Positions 47,710 through 57,223 of a DNA stretch of 64,000 nt are shown in pieces. Location: assembly GCF_026340095.1 (NCBI RefSeq), contig NZ_JAPEPO010000004.1:1-64000 (forward strand). Reading direction: 5' to 3'. Each line of letters starts with the position of its first letter. The first letter of the stretch is position 1. The translations under genes and the position numbers were made by a program. Source of the stretch: Streptomyces sp. NBC_01446 (GTDB taxonomy: Bacteria > Actinomycetota > Actinomycetes > Streptomycetales > Streptomycetaceae). The notes beneath the pieces were generated by a model, which saw only the letters and a program-made list of their open reading frames with translations, did not search any database and was not told the DNA's origin.

Positions 47710-50700
47710 GTGTCTTTGCACGTGCACGTCCCCATCCGGGTCACCCTCGTGGAACCGGTCACCGGGCACGAACTGACGCTCCTGGAGCGGGCGGTCGGCG
47801 ACGCCTGCCGCACCGCCCTGCTCACCGCGCGCCGCGAGGTCCTGGACGTGCGCGGATCGGGGCGCCGAATCGTTGTCGACCGCCCGGATCCGGTCTTCAC
47901 CGGCCGACCGGCCCCACAGGAGCTGCGGGAGCGCGCCGCTCGGGCGGCCACCCGGGGCGTGACCGCCGGGATCTCGGCGTCGGGCCTGCTGCGACGCTGG
48001 CCGGCGCCGTCCGTGCGCGCCGAGCCGTTCGACGCGTCGCGGCTGGGACGGGACGAGGACGGGGCCACCTACCGGACCCCCTCCTACGACCGGCCCGGCA
48101 AGGAGGAGGCCGTCCGGTTCTTCCATCAGCGGGGCGACAGGCCGGCCCCGGGATCGTTGCGGCCCGCCGCCGGGACCGTCCTGACGGTCAACGAAGCCGC
48201 TGCGGTCGCCTGGAGCGAACACCTAGACCGGTCGGGCGCCGTGTGGCAGCCGGAGATCCATGGCTGCCCCGGCTACGCGGGACTGGTGAGCGCCGAGGGC
48301 CGGCAGCGGCGCGCTCTGGTGTGGATCAGCGACGTGACCGCCATCGATCCGGTCGGGCAGCTGCCGAAGGGCAGTTATCGCGAGAACTGGCAGGAGCTGG
48401 ACTTGCTGACATGGCAGCCGCGCCCGGGGGGCCGCGTCGGGTTCCGCCAGGCCACGGTCACCGGCGGCCTGGCCCCGTATCACGACCTGGAGCGCACCGA
48501 GCGCCAGGGCACGGTGGAGGAGATCGAGAAGCTGATCACGGAGCTGCTCGACGCGGGCCACGAACCGGCCGGCCATCCCCTCCGCCAGGCCGCCGCCCGG
48601 CGCCGCTATGCCGAACTGATGCTGGGCGGGGCCAGGGAGCCGACGGTTCTGTTCCGCCTGCACGGCGATCGCCGGATGTTCGCAGTGCTGAAGGCCACGA
48701 CTCCCTCGCCGATCCGTTTCGTCACCGCCCTGCCACCGGCCGGCCTGGAATCGAGGGCAGCGTCGCCCGGCTCCGGACCGGCTGCCTCCGGCCGTAGGCC
48801 CGCATCCGGTACCCCGGCCGCCTCCGGATCCGGGACCAAGGCCGCACCCGCACCGGCCCGCGCCCCCGTGCCCGGGACCAGGCTCGGCCCTACGCCCAAG
48901 CCCAAGCCCGCGCCGGCAGCACCCGCACCCGGGACCAAGCCTGCGGTCCCGGCCAAGCCCGAGCGCGGGGCCACACCGCCGGGCACCACGAAGCCTGAGC
49001 CACAGCCCGGTTCCGCGTCCCCGCCCGGACCCGGGGTCCCCGCCCCACCACCGACTCCGGGCGAGGCTCGGCCCGAGCGCGCCGTACCCGGTGCCGAGGA
49101 CGCCGGCGGGGCCGCAGCGGGCGGCTCGCTCCCCGAAGGGCCGGAACGCGTCTGGCCGGGGACGGACGCCCCGGGCGAGGACGTGGTGTGCGCCGCGTAC
49201 GAGGGCGAACCGGCGTTGACCGCGCTCGTCAGCCGCCAGGACGCGCTCGCCCAGAACATGCGGCGCGTCGCGCGCCTGCTCGACGTCGATGAGTGCGCCC
49301 ATCCGGGTATGTTCACCCTGAACTGCGCGAGGGCGGTCGCCGTCCGCGCCCGCGGAGTGGGGCTGGCCTCCGTGCGCAGCCCGGTGACGACCCAGGTGGC
49401 TGTGCGGGCCGACGGCGGGGGCAACAACGGCTTCGTCGACGTCCGTCCCGGCCAGGCGCCCGAGGTCGAGCAGCTGCGCATCCTGGCCCGGGCGGTCGCC
49501 CTGCTGCGCCGGCTGGCCGACGACATCGTCGCGGCCTACCAACTCGCGGAGAACGCCCCGCTGATCCGGCCGCACCCCGGCACTCCCGGGCCGCAGGCAG
49601 CGGCCTGGGCCCTGCGGTTTCTCACGGACGTGCACGGCGTGCTGTCCGACAGCTGCATGCACCTGTACGCGGAGACCTGCCGCGTCCTGCTGCTCCAGCA
49701 GCTGCGCTCCTCGGGGGCCGCGATCGCTCAGCGCCGGGGGCCGAACGCCGAAGAGACCCTGGACCACTTCGCCCGTGTCCTGGACATCCTCGGCGGCAGC
49801 GCGGTGAAACTGCTGGTGCTGCGCAGGGCCGTACGGCATGCCGAGCGGATCGGAGCGATCGGAACGGTGCGAGAGGTGCTGTCCCGGCGACAGACCAGGT
49901 ATCACGCGGGCGATCACGAGTACGACTACGCCAAACCCGCCCCCATCGGCGAGGTGAACCCCCGTACGCTGTCCGAACTCGTCGACGCCCGGATCGAACG
50001 CCGGGGCACCGGCTACGCGGCGGTGGAGGGCGGCCGGGTCTGGACGCCTGAGGATCTGGAAAGGGGCATCCTCTCCCGGCGCACTCTGGTCAACCAGGTC
50101 GACCCGCTCTACTTCCAGGTGGAGGACATCGAGCGGGTGTTTGCCTCGGCCCAGGGCGACCCCGGCTTCCTGCGGCGCCATCTCACGGAGCTGCTGGGCA
50201 CGTTGGCCGCGGCCAACGAGGAGATGACACGCAAGGCCACGGAGGCGCACAGTGGCGCCTTCTTCGCCCTGGAGGCATCCCAGTTCGTGGCCCGGACGGG
50301 CGGAAAGGACGCCCGCGGGCTGTGGTTCGCGCTGTCGGGCATCCACGCGATGTCGGACGACGAACTGCGGCCTTACGCGGGAGACGTCCCGGAGTACGCG
50401 GAGGGGGTGAACCTCGCGATCGGCCGGAAGGCGGGCTTCGACGCGGTCAAGCAGGTGTTCGCCACCGCGGGGATCACTGTGCTCGCCCTGCTGTGCGCTC
50501 CCCTGGGGGCGGCGCTCGCCGGAGCAGTCACCTCGGCGGTGAGTCTGGGCCTGGCCGTGCACGAGAACCTGGGGGCGCAGGAGAAAGTGGGGCTGTACCG
50601 CGCCCTGGAGGATCCCGAGGCGCTCCAGCGGTGGCAGGACGTGGAGTTGGCCGAACTGATGGCGTTGATCGGCCTCGCCTTCTCCGTCTTCGACGTGGGC

Positions 50701-51003
50701 AGTGTCGCCGGGGGTGCGACGGCGATCGCTCGCGGGGCGACCGAGGCCCTGCAGCTGGGCCGGCAGGCCGGTGCGCGGGCCGCGGTGAGCACGGTGGCCG
50801 GGAGCGCTCGGCGCACCATCGTGGCCGATACGACCGAGCAGATGCTCAGGCACGCCCTGCGCGAGGCCGTGACGGCCTTCGCCGTGACGCAGGTGATGGA
50901 CGTGCTCGCGGCCCGCGTGCTCGGCCCCGTGGTCACGGACTGGGCCCGTGAACAGGGGCTGCTGCACGGGACGTCGGACCGGCCGGGAGAAGGGGGCGCC
51001 TGA
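47710..51003 (+). CDS. 1097-residue multidomain protein, possible effector or tape-like protein
   Basis: GTG 47710 follows GAAAGG. The N-terminal domain (1-340) starts HVHVPIRVTLVEPVTGHELT, similar in flavour to the preceding small protein. Residues 341-485 are a Pro/Ala/Gly linker. The C-terminal part (490-1097) is helical and contains VRADGGGNNGFVDVRPGQAP, a long hydrophobic segment at about 916-950 (ITVLALLCAPLGAALAGAVT) and QEKVGLYRALEDPEALQRWQ. Long linker plus membrane-like hairpin fits a pre-toxin or membrane-active cargo better than a tape measure. The stop overlaps the start of the nuclease-toxin gene by one base. No signal peptide. Confidence 0.65.
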   Translation: MSLHVHVPIRVTLVEPVTGHELTLLERAVGDACRTALLTARREVLDVRGSGRRIVVDRPDPVFTGRPAPQELRERAARAATRGVTAGISASGLLRRWPAPSVRAEPFDASRLGRDEDGATYRTPSYDRPGKEEAVRFFHQRGDRPAPGSLRPAAGTVLTVNEAAAVAWSEHLDRSGAVWQPEIHGCPGYAGLVSAEGRQRRALVWISDVTAIDPVGQLPKGSYRENWQELDLLTWQPRPGGRVGFRQATVTGGLAPYHDLERTERQGTVEEIEKLITELLDAGHEPAGHPLRQAAARRRYAELMLGGAREPTVLFRLHGDRRMFAVLKATTPSPIRFVTALPPAGLESRAASPGSGPAASGRRPASGTPAASGSGTKAAPAPARAPVPGTRLGPTPKPKPAPAAPAPGTKPAVPAKPERGATPPGTTKPEPQPGSASPPGPGVPAPPPTPGEARPERAVPGAEDAGGAAAGGSLPEGPERVWPGTDAPGEDVVCAAYEGEPALTALVSRQDALAQNMRRVARLLDVDECAHPGMFTLNCARAVAVRARGVGLASVRSPVTTQVAVRADGGGNNGFVDVRPGQAPEVEQLRILARAVALLRRLADDIVAAYQLAENAPLIRPHPGTPGPQAAAWALRFLTDVHGVLSDSCMHLYAETCRVLLLQQLRSSGAAIAQRRGPNAEETLDHFARVLDILGGSAVKLLVLRRAVRHAERIGAIGTVREVLSRRQTRYHAGDHEYDYAKPAPIGEVNPRTLSELVDARIERRGTGYAAVEGGRVWTPEDLERGILSRRTLVNQVDPLYFQVEDIERVFASAQGDPGFLRRHLTELLGTLAAANEEMTRKATEAHSGAFFALEASQFVARTGGKDARGLWFALSGIHAMSDDELRPYAGDVPEYAEGVNLAIGRKAGFDAVKQVFATAGITVLALLCAPLGAALAGAVTSAVSLGLAVHENLGAQEKVGLYRALEDPEALQRWQDVELAELMALIGLAFSVFDVGSVAGGATAIARGATEALQLGRQAGARAAVSTVAGSARRTIVADTTEQMLRHALREAVTAFAVTQVMDVLAARVLGPVVTDWAREQGLLHGTSDRPGEGGA

Positions 51004-52337
51004 TGGCCACGCTCGGCACTGCGGGCGTCGACCGGGGCGCCCTGCTGGAGCAGCTGCAGCGCTGGGGTCGTACAAGTCCCGAGATGCAGGGGATCATCCG
51101 GGTGCTGGGCGCTGCGCACGGCGGGAGCAGGGCCGAGGAGCTCGCATACGACCTGGCCAGGGTCCTGCTGATGCGCGCGGTGGGGGTGCACGAGCGCCGG
51201 CTCGACGTCACGTGCGGCACCCTGCACGACGTACTGAACAGACTCTTGGGAGACCGGGAGGCGCTGCGCGGGGCAGGGAGCGCGGCACGCGGCGCCGCGG
51301 CGCGGGAGGCGGACCTACGGACGCTGGTCTCCGCCCTGGACGAGCTGCGGACGCTGGAACAGACGGTCACCTGGATGCTGGGCGACAGCGAGCACGATCT
51401 GCGGACGGCCGTACGCAGTCAACTTCAGACGGCGGCGGGCCCCTCGCGCTCGTCCGCTCCCGTGCCCGAGCCGAGTGCCCGGGCCGTCCGTCCCGGCGGC
51501 GCGGGCACCACCGCGCCGCGTCCGGCACCGGGGACCGGAGAGGCGGCCGTGGCGGCCGGCAGGCGCCTGTTCGAGGCGATCGAGGCGCATCCGCCCGCGC
51601 CGAAGCGGGCCGGCCGCACCGGCCCCCACAAGCCGTACACGGCCGAGCAGTTGGGCCGGCAGTCGAAGGAGGTCAGCGCGGCGGCGCTGGCGTTGGTGGA
51701 CGCCTTCCGGGCCGAGCACGGGGACCGGGCGGTCGCCGCCGCGGTCCGGAACATCCTGGCCGGTGCCGACGATCTGGTGGAGCGCAACCGGATGGCCATC
51801 GCGGTGCTGGTCGCCCATGGCCGGCTCAGGCCGGGACGTGCCGTCCCCCGGCGCGGGCCGCAGTATCGGGCCGGCGCCTATCAGGAGAAGGTGACCGGAA
51901 CTCCCTTCGAATGCACCGGAGTTCTGCCCGCTCCGGTGGGGTCCTTCGAGACGGTCAGCATCGGCGGCATCGTCAACGGCTGGGTGCGGGAGGCAAAGCA
52001 CACGCAGGCGCTGCTCTCGGAGTCGGGCCGCCCTCTGCGTGGCCGAGGCGGCCGGCCCTGGCAGCAGCACCGGACCGCGGACGTCGTGACCGAGATGCGC
52101 GGGCAGCCGCCGCTGACGGCGCGTGAACTGATCGCCGGGTACGAGGAGAAGGCAGGCATGCCGCTCGCCGCCGAGATGGAGCGCCAGCTCGTCTTCGCCC
52201 AGGACAACGGGCTGTACGGGGTGGAGTGGGTCACCAACTCGCCGGAGCTCAGGGACGAGTTCGAGCGGATCTTTACCTCCGAGGTGGGCACGCCCCGCTC
52301 GGCTGTGCGGATGTACTTCTCGGTGGTGAGGGACTGA
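51003..52337 (+). CDS. Candidate toxin effector with restriction-endonuclease-fold C-terminus
   Basis: The product has 444 residues from ATG 51003. The N-terminal 140 residues are helical (ELAYDLARVLLMRAVGVHER); a Pro/Ala linker (145-180) follows. The C-terminal 150 residues carry GGIVNGWVREAKHTQALLSE with an E-x-K motif at about 330, then ELIAGYEEKAGMPLAAEMER, QLVFAQDNGLYGVEWVTNSP, and ELRDEFERIFTSEV. This order (E-x-K strand, long helix, strand ending in TN-x-P, helix) is that of polymorphic-toxin REase domains, predicted DNases. Genes on both sides overlap it, so it belongs to the tail transcription unit. I see no obvious immunity gene next to it. Confidence 0.6.
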   Translation: MATLGTAGVDRGALLEQLQRWGRTSPEMQGIIRVLGAAHGGSRAEELAYDLARVLLMRAVGVHERRLDVTCGTLHDVLNRLLGDREALRGAGSAARGAAAREADLRTLVSALDELRTLEQTVTWMLGDSEHDLRTAVRSQLQTAAGPSRSSAPVPEPSARAVRPGGAGTTAPRPAPGTGEAAVAAGRRLFEAIEAHPPAPKRAGRTGPHKPYTAEQLGRQSKEVSAAALALVDAFRAEHGDRAVAAAVRNILAGADDLVERNRMAIAVLVAHGRLRPGRAVPRRGPQYRAGAYQEKVTGTPFECTGVLPAPVGSFETVSIGGIVNGWVREAKHTQALLSESGRPLRGRGGRPWQQHRTADVVTEMRGQPPLTARELIAGYEEKAGMPLAAEMERQLVFAQDNGLYGVEWVTNSPELRDEFERIFTSEVGTPRSAVRMYFSVVRD

Positions 52338-52831
52338 TGACCTCCTCCTCCCGGCTCGACGAGTTCCAGAGCCTGCCCGCGGCCATCATCACCGACGGCC
52401 TGCTGGCCGTACCGCTGTTCGCGGTGCAGCGGCTATCGCTGAGCGAGCGCTACACGCTGCCGCCGATCGGGACCCCCTCGTTCCGGGCCGCGGTGGGCAA
52501 CGCCACGGAGACGGCCTCCCTGACGGCCCTGCTCATCGGGCCCCAGCGGCATGCCTGGATGCAGGCCCTGAAGCTGATGGCCGACTTCGCCAAACGCGGC
52601 GGAGCCCTCGGCCGCTTCACCGGTGGCAGGTACGCGGGGCTGGTGCTCGCGACCCGGATGGCGGTGCGCATGAACATGCACGTGACCGACCTGTCCTTCA
52701 CGGCGTCGCCGCAACGCCTGGACACCACCGAGGTCACTATCGGACTGCATCAGGTGGCGCCGCCGGGTCCCGTCGACCTCCTCGTCGACGCGGGCGCCCT
52801 GGCGGCCTCGACCTTGACGGAGTTCCTGTGA
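52337..52831 (+). CDS. Probable baseplate (Dit-like) protein
   Basis: The product has 164 residues; ATG 52337 overlaps the previous stop (ATGA). The pattern of an alpha/beta core (NATETASLTALLIGPQRHAW, MQALKLMADFAKRG, VRMNMHVTDLSFTASPQRLD) and a final amphipathic strand VTIGLHQV resembles N-terminal domains of phage tail connector/Dit-like proteins that dock the spike hub. Identification is by pattern only. Confidence 0.45.
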   Translation: MTSSSRLDEFQSLPAAIITDGLLAVPLFAVQRLSLSERYTLPPIGTPSFRAAVGNATETASLTALLIGPQRHAWMQALKLMADFAKRGGALGRFTGGRYAGLVLATRMAVRMNMHVTDLSFTASPQRLDTTEVTIGLHQVAPPGPVDLLVDAGALAASTLTEFL

Positions 52832-53370
52832 CGCGCGTCCTGCCCGCCGGGTACAGCCCGCTGCCGTTCAACCCCGCGCTCGGCCTGCCCCAGCAGGTTC
52901 AGGTCACGGCCGGCGGCCGGGCCCTCACCGTCAGCCTCGTCGCCATGACCGCCGACCTCGTGGCCACACTGACCATGGAGCCCACCGCGCTGGTCGTGGA
53001 GGGGGCGCAGGAGGAGGCCCGCCGCCCGACGTCCGCCGCGGACGCCCGGGCGGCTCTGGCCGCGCCGCCGCCGGAGAGTCTGACGACCGCCGCCGTGCGG
53101 CCGTATGTCGTCGTCGTGGACGCGGGCAGGGTGATCGGCTCGGCGCCCGTCGTCGTGGGGCGCCCGATGCCGTTCGGGACTTCCGCGAGCAGCAGCCTGC
53201 TGCTCGAAGTCCTTTTCCTCGATCTCCGGCTCGCGGCCGGTTCGCTGGTACAGCCCGGTGACGTGGGCAGCCGCGTTCTGGCAGGCGTACGGCTCCCGGC
53301 GGCCGACAGCCCGGTCCGGATCCGCCAGCCCGAGCACCCCGAAGGAGATCCATATGACCTTCTCGACTGA
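52828..53370 (+). CDS. Probable baseplate plug-like protein
   Basis: The product has 180 residues from GTG 52828, overlapping the previous gene by 4 nt and the next by 17 nt. Beta-rich: FNPALGLPQQVQVTAGGRAL, TVSLVAMTADLVATLTMEPT, PYVVVVDAGRVIGSAPVVVG. The layout is like small phage baseplate plug proteins located between Dit-like and hub genes. No motif proves it. Confidence 0.4.
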   Translation: MTRVLPAGYSPLPFNPALGLPQQVQVTAGGRALTVSLVAMTADLVATLTMEPTALVVEGAQEEARRPTSAADARAALAAPPPESLTTAAVRPYVVVVDAGRVIGSAPVVVGRPMPFGTSASSSLLLEVLFLDLRLAAGSLVQPGDVGSRVLAGVRLPAADSPVRIRQPEHPEGDPYDLLD

Positions 53371-55267
53371 CACGGCCGCCGGCCAGGTGGTCGGCTTCCA
53401 GGCCGGATGGGCCCTGGTCTTCCGCAAGGACAACGGCAAGGGCTTCCCGGACGAAAGCGCCCCCGCGCTCCGGCTGTCCCACGCCGACTACCCGGCCGAG
53501 CTCGCGATCGAGGCCGACAACAACCTGCGCGGAGCGACGTTCGACATCACCGTGGACGGCATGCGGGACCGCGACTACGACGCGATCGCCCACGGCGAGT
53601 ACATGCACGTGGAGATCCGTCTCGGCTGGTGGGATCGCGGACTGGGCTTCGTACAGGCGGCCCTAGCGGCCGTCGGAGCCGTCCTGCCGGGCGCCCCGGG
53701 AGGCGAGAAGGACGGCCTCGAGACGGTCCTGCACGGCCGGGTCCTCAGAGTGGAGCGCGCCCACGGCGAGTTCACCTACCGGGCCAGGTTCTCGGGCATC
53801 GACTCCGCCTTCCACCGCATGCGGTGCCGGAAGCCGCAGCATCCCATCAACCCCAAGCTGCGCACCGTGATCGGGTACGCGACGGAACTGTGCGTGACGG
53901 ACACCGCGGTCGGTATCCCGGTCGACGGCGAGGGCCAGGACATTCCGGTCGAGCGCAAACTCGAGGCCGGCGCCGCCCAGTCCGTGGTGGAGCTCCTCGG
54001 GCAGGTGGCCCAGCTCACCCACGGCGGCCCCGAGCGGTTCAAGGTGCCGATGTTCCTGCGTCTGGGCCGGCTGCACGTGGGGCGCGCGAAGGGCAAGGTC
54101 AAGGACGGCCACCGCTGGGAACTGACACCGCAGACCGGGCTGGTGGAGAGCCGTCCGCTGATCGAGCCCGACCCGGACGCGATGCTGCTGGGCTCACCTT
54201 TCGCCACGCCGAAGGTGCGGCGCTTCATCCTCACCCTCCTCGGCCGCCCGGACATTGCCGTCGGCGACGTGGTACGCGCCGATCTGCCCAACCCTTCGCC
54301 TGCCGGCCTGACCGGCACGCTGGCGACTTCGGCGATCGGCCCGCTGGGCGATGTCTTCACCGGCCCAAACGACCGAAACCCCCTCGACTACACCGTCGTC
54401 GGCTTCGTGCACAAGCTTGGTCCGGCCACGGGCTTCGTCACCCGGCTCACCGTGCAGTGCGGGCCCGCCGACGACCGCCCGGCTCTGGGCACGCGGTCGG
54501 GCAGCAGCGACGAGGCGTCCCGGCTCGCGGCCGCCCTCGCCGAAGAGCGCCGGCAGGCTGCGGCCGAGCGCCGCACCCACGAGGTGGGAATGGTCCGCAG
54601 ACAGGACGTCGCCGCCACCTTCCGCGACGGCCACGACGTCCCCGCCCAGTCGCTCGCCGTCGACGAAGGGCTGGCCGACACGCCCTCGCCCAACGTCCCG
54701 GCCCGGGCCGCGCCCTCGACCACACCCACCCAGCTGGTGGACAAGCCCTACCTCACCCCGTACGCCTACGGCGGGACGGGCCTCGTCGTGCCGCACTATC
54801 CCGGGATGCGCGTGATGAGCCTGCACTACCGGGAGGAGCTCCAGAACGCCGTCGTCGCCGGCGCGCTCTGGGAGGACGGCGCGGCACCGCGCTCCCACCT
54901 GGGCGACTGGTGGCTGAGTCTGCCGACGAACCTGGCTGGCACCGATGACTCGGGCGAGTCTGCCCCGGACCCGGCCTCCGCCCCCCGCCCCACTGGCCCG
55001 GCCAGCCACGACCTGATCAACGGACTGGGCAACCGGGTGATTCAGGTCGGCGGCCTGCGGATCACCGTCGGCCGGGGCCTGATGAAGCCCGTGGGCCAGC
55101 GCCCCGACGACGCCGCCGACGGGGAGCTCATCATCGAACACGCCGTCGCCAATGCCCGGATCAGCATAGACGGGCACGGCAACATCGAGATCAGCACTGA
55201 CGCCAACCTCACGCTGGCCGCCGAGAAGATCACTTTCCGTACGAACTCCGTCGTGGAGGTGCCCTGA
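53354..55267 (+). CDS. VgrG-like hub/spike protein (gp27-gp5 type)
   Basis: The product has 637 residues from ATG 53354 with an excellent site GAAGGAGAT. Residues 1-390 are hub-like (phage protein D/gp27: LAIEADNNLRGATFDITVDG, LETVLHGRVLRVERAHGEFT, DPDAMLLGSPFATPKVRRFI). Residues 490-560 contain an OB-fold-like piece (YHYREEL-type MSLHYREELQNAVVAG). The C-terminus (575-637) is a beta-helical needle (GGLRITVGRGLMKP, NARISIDGHGNIEISTDANL, TLAAEKITFRTNSVVEV). It forms the trimeric spike at the tube tip, a common site for effector attachment. Confidence 0.8.
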   Translation: MTFSTDTAAGQVVGFQAGWALVFRKDNGKGFPDESAPALRLSHADYPAELAIEADNNLRGATFDITVDGMRDRDYDAIAHGEYMHVEIRLGWWDRGLGFVQAALAAVGAVLPGAPGGEKDGLETVLHGRVLRVERAHGEFTYRARFSGIDSAFHRMRCRKPQHPINPKLRTVIGYATELCVTDTAVGIPVDGEGQDIPVERKLEAGAAQSVVELLGQVAQLTHGGPERFKVPMFLRLGRLHVGRAKGKVKDGHRWELTPQTGLVESRPLIEPDPDAMLLGSPFATPKVRRFILTLLGRPDIAVGDVVRADLPNPSPAGLTGTLATSAIGPLGDVFTGPNDRNPLDYTVVGFVHKLGPATGFVTRLTVQCGPADDRPALGTRSGSSDEASRLAAALAEERRQAAAERRTHEVGMVRRQDVAATFRDGHDVPAQSLAVDEGLADTPSPNVPARAAPSTTPTQLVDKPYLTPYAYGGTGLVVPHYPGMRVMSLHYREELQNAVVAGALWEDGAAPRSHLGDWWLSLPTNLAGTDDSGESAPDPASAPRPTGPASHDLINGLGNRVIQVGGLRITVGRGLMKPVGQRPDDAADGELIIEHAVANARISIDGHGNIEISTDANLTLAAEKITFRTNSVVEVP

Positions 55268-55737
55268 TGCCGCCCGGTCCCCTCCTCGCCCCGTCCCCCG
55301 CGAGCGCGACGGCCCTCAAGCGCCGATGGCTGGGCCACGGCCTGGCCCTCGCACCGGTCGGAGCCGACAGCCTCGGGCACGATCTGGTTCTCGTCGGCGG
55401 GCGCGAACTCGCGCTGGTCGAGGGCGAGGAGAACCTGGCGCAGGACCTCGCCGTCGCGCTGCTCACTCCGCCCGGATCCGACCCGCTCCACGTGCGCTTC
55501 GGTTTCGACGGGCTGCACGTCCTCACCCAGGGCCTCACCCCTCCCCTGGCCCTGGAGATGCTGCGGCTCTCCGTGCTGCGCACGGTCTCCGCCGACTCCC
55601 GGGTGGCCGAGGTGCTCGACCTCACCCTGGAGGAGACCGGCCCTGGCACCCGCCGCTGGAAGGTGAACGTCGTGGTGCGCACCGTGGTGGGCGGGGTTGT
55701 GGAGACGGTGATCGGTGAGGTCACGGCGGATGACTGA
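55267..55737 (+). CDS. Baseplate wedge protein, gp25-like
   Basis: The product has 156 residues; ATG 55267 overlaps the spike stop (TGATG). The gp25/W family pattern is present: LALVEGEENLAQDLAVALLT, a small loop, FGFDGLHVLTQGLTPPLALE and the closing strands KVNVVVRTVVGGVVETVI. gp25 nucleates sheath assembly on the baseplate. It overlaps the J gene by 8 nt. Confidence 0.75.
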   Translation: MPPGPLLAPSPASATALKRRWLGHGLALAPVGADSLGHDLVLVGGRELALVEGEENLAQDLAVALLTPPGSDPLHVRFGFDGLHVLTQGLTPPLALEMLRLSVLRTVSADSRVAEVLDLTLEETGPGTRRWKVNVVVRTVVGGVVETVIGEVTADD

Positions 55738-57184
55738 GAGCGTGCAGACGACGGACCTGGAGGACCTGGCGCGGATCAGCGGAACCGGCAAGGCCTTCGG
55801 GATCACGCCGGAGGGGTTCGTTCCGAAACCGCTGGCGCGGCTGCTGGACGAGAAGATGGCCGCGGCGCGGGTGCTGTTCGGATCCGACGTGGATCTGACA
55901 GCGGGCAGCGCGCTGCGCAAGATCCTGGAGATCGTCGCCCTGGAGGAGGCGCGGACCTGGGTGCATCTCGGGCTCGCCTACGAGGACACCCGGGTGAGCA
56001 CGGCGGTCGGTGACGCCTTGTCCCGGCTGGGCGAGGAACTGGGGCTGCCCCGCCCGCACCACCGGGCGACCGGCCAGATCCGGCTCTCCCTCGCCCAGGA
56101 CCTCCCGGCCGATGTCCCCCAGCTCCCCCTCCAGCGCGGCGCCCGCCTGCTCACGGACGGGGGCCTGGAGTTCTTCGTCGACCAGGACGTGTCTCTCAGC
56201 AACGCCGTCCGCCAGGCCACCGTCCCGGTGACCGCACTGGTGCCGGGGCCGGAGTCCGACATCGACCCGCTCGGCTCCCCGGCGGACCGGATCGTGGGCT
56301 TCCGCCCGGAGGACCCCGGCACGGCGCTGCTGCGCCAACTGGCCGAACGCCTGGGCGCCCAGCCGGTGGTCGTCGAGCACACCACCGCGACCAGCGGCGG
56401 TGCGACGTACTGGAGCGACGCTCGCTACCGCGATCTGCTGCTGTCCTACCCGCGCAACGTGTGGTCCCCCGACGCCGTGCGTCTGACCGTCGCCCTCGTT
56501 CCGGGCGTGCGCCAGGTGCTGGTGAAGGACCTCTACGGGGGGCTGGACATCAACCAGCCCATCTTCGGCAGCTTCACGTTCCTGGAGCGGCTCTTCTCCC
56601 AGGAGCGCAGCCTCGGCAATCCGTACTTCTTCACCGTCCTGGTGGCGCCTGAGGAAGGCGCCATCTGGGAGCAGCTGCACGCCCAGGTGGAGGCGGCCGT
56701 AGACCAGGTCCGGCCCATCGGCATCGCCCCGCAGATCGACCGGGCGCGACAGGTGAGCGTGGGATTCACCTGCACGATCTCGGTGGAGGGGCTGCCCATC
56801 CCGGTGGGGCCGGGGGCCACCGTCCAGGCCGCCCCCGAGGCCGTCGCGCTCAAGCAGCGCATCCTCGACCGGGTACGGCGCCGGCTGCTGGCCCTGGGCA
56901 TCGGCGAGCCCGTGCGCTACAGCGAGGTGATGTGGGCGGTCATGGAGGAACCGGGGGTTGTGGACGCCCGGGACCTGGTGCTGCGGCGCTATCCGCCCCA
57001 ACTGTCCGCCGGTGAGCTGGCGGCCGCCGAGCCCGGCGAGGACCAGCCCGGCGCAGACCAGCCCGGCGGGAGCGGCACCGTCCCCCAGGCCCTCCGGCCG
57101 CTCCGGCCACTGGAGGACGTCCTCGTCGGCCCCACGGAGATCGCACAGCTCGTCGGCTCCCCGGACGACATCCGGATCGTGTGA
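55730..57184 (+). CDS. Baseplate J-like protein
   Basis: The product has 484 residues from ATG 55730; an upstream GTG 55715 is possible. It has the baseplate J/gp47 features: N-terminal SDVDLTAGSALRKILEIVAL, middle QLPLQRGARLLTDGGLEFFV, VPVTALVPGPESDIDPLGSP, and C-terminal VRLTVALVPGVRQVLVKDLY, FFTVLVAPEEGAIWEQLHAQ, VEAAVDQVRPIGIAPQIDRA. It is a structural wedge component holding the baseplate ring. Confidence 0.8.
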   Translation: MTESVQTTDLEDLARISGTGKAFGITPEGFVPKPLARLLDEKMAAARVLFGSDVDLTAGSALRKILEIVALEEARTWVHLGLAYEDTRVSTAVGDALSRLGEELGLPRPHHRATGQIRLSLAQDLPADVPQLPLQRGARLLTDGGLEFFVDQDVSLSNAVRQATVPVTALVPGPESDIDPLGSPADRIVGFRPEDPGTALLRQLAERLGAQPVVVEHTTATSGGATYWSDARYRDLLLSYPRNVWSPDAVRLTVALVPGVRQVLVKDLYGGLDINQPIFGSFTFLERLFSQERSLGNPYFFTVLVAPEEGAIWEQLHAQVEAAVDQVRPIGIAPQIDRARQVSVGFTCTISVEGLPIPVGPGATVQAAPEAVALKQRILDRVRRRLLALGIGEPVRYSEVMWAVMEEPGVVDARDLVLRRYPPQLSAGELAAAEPGEDQPGADQPGGSGTVPQALRPLRPLEDVLVGPTEIAQLVGSPDDIRIV

Positions 57185-57223
57185 GGCACGCATGCCGATG
57201 TCACCCGACCCGAGGGACCCCCG

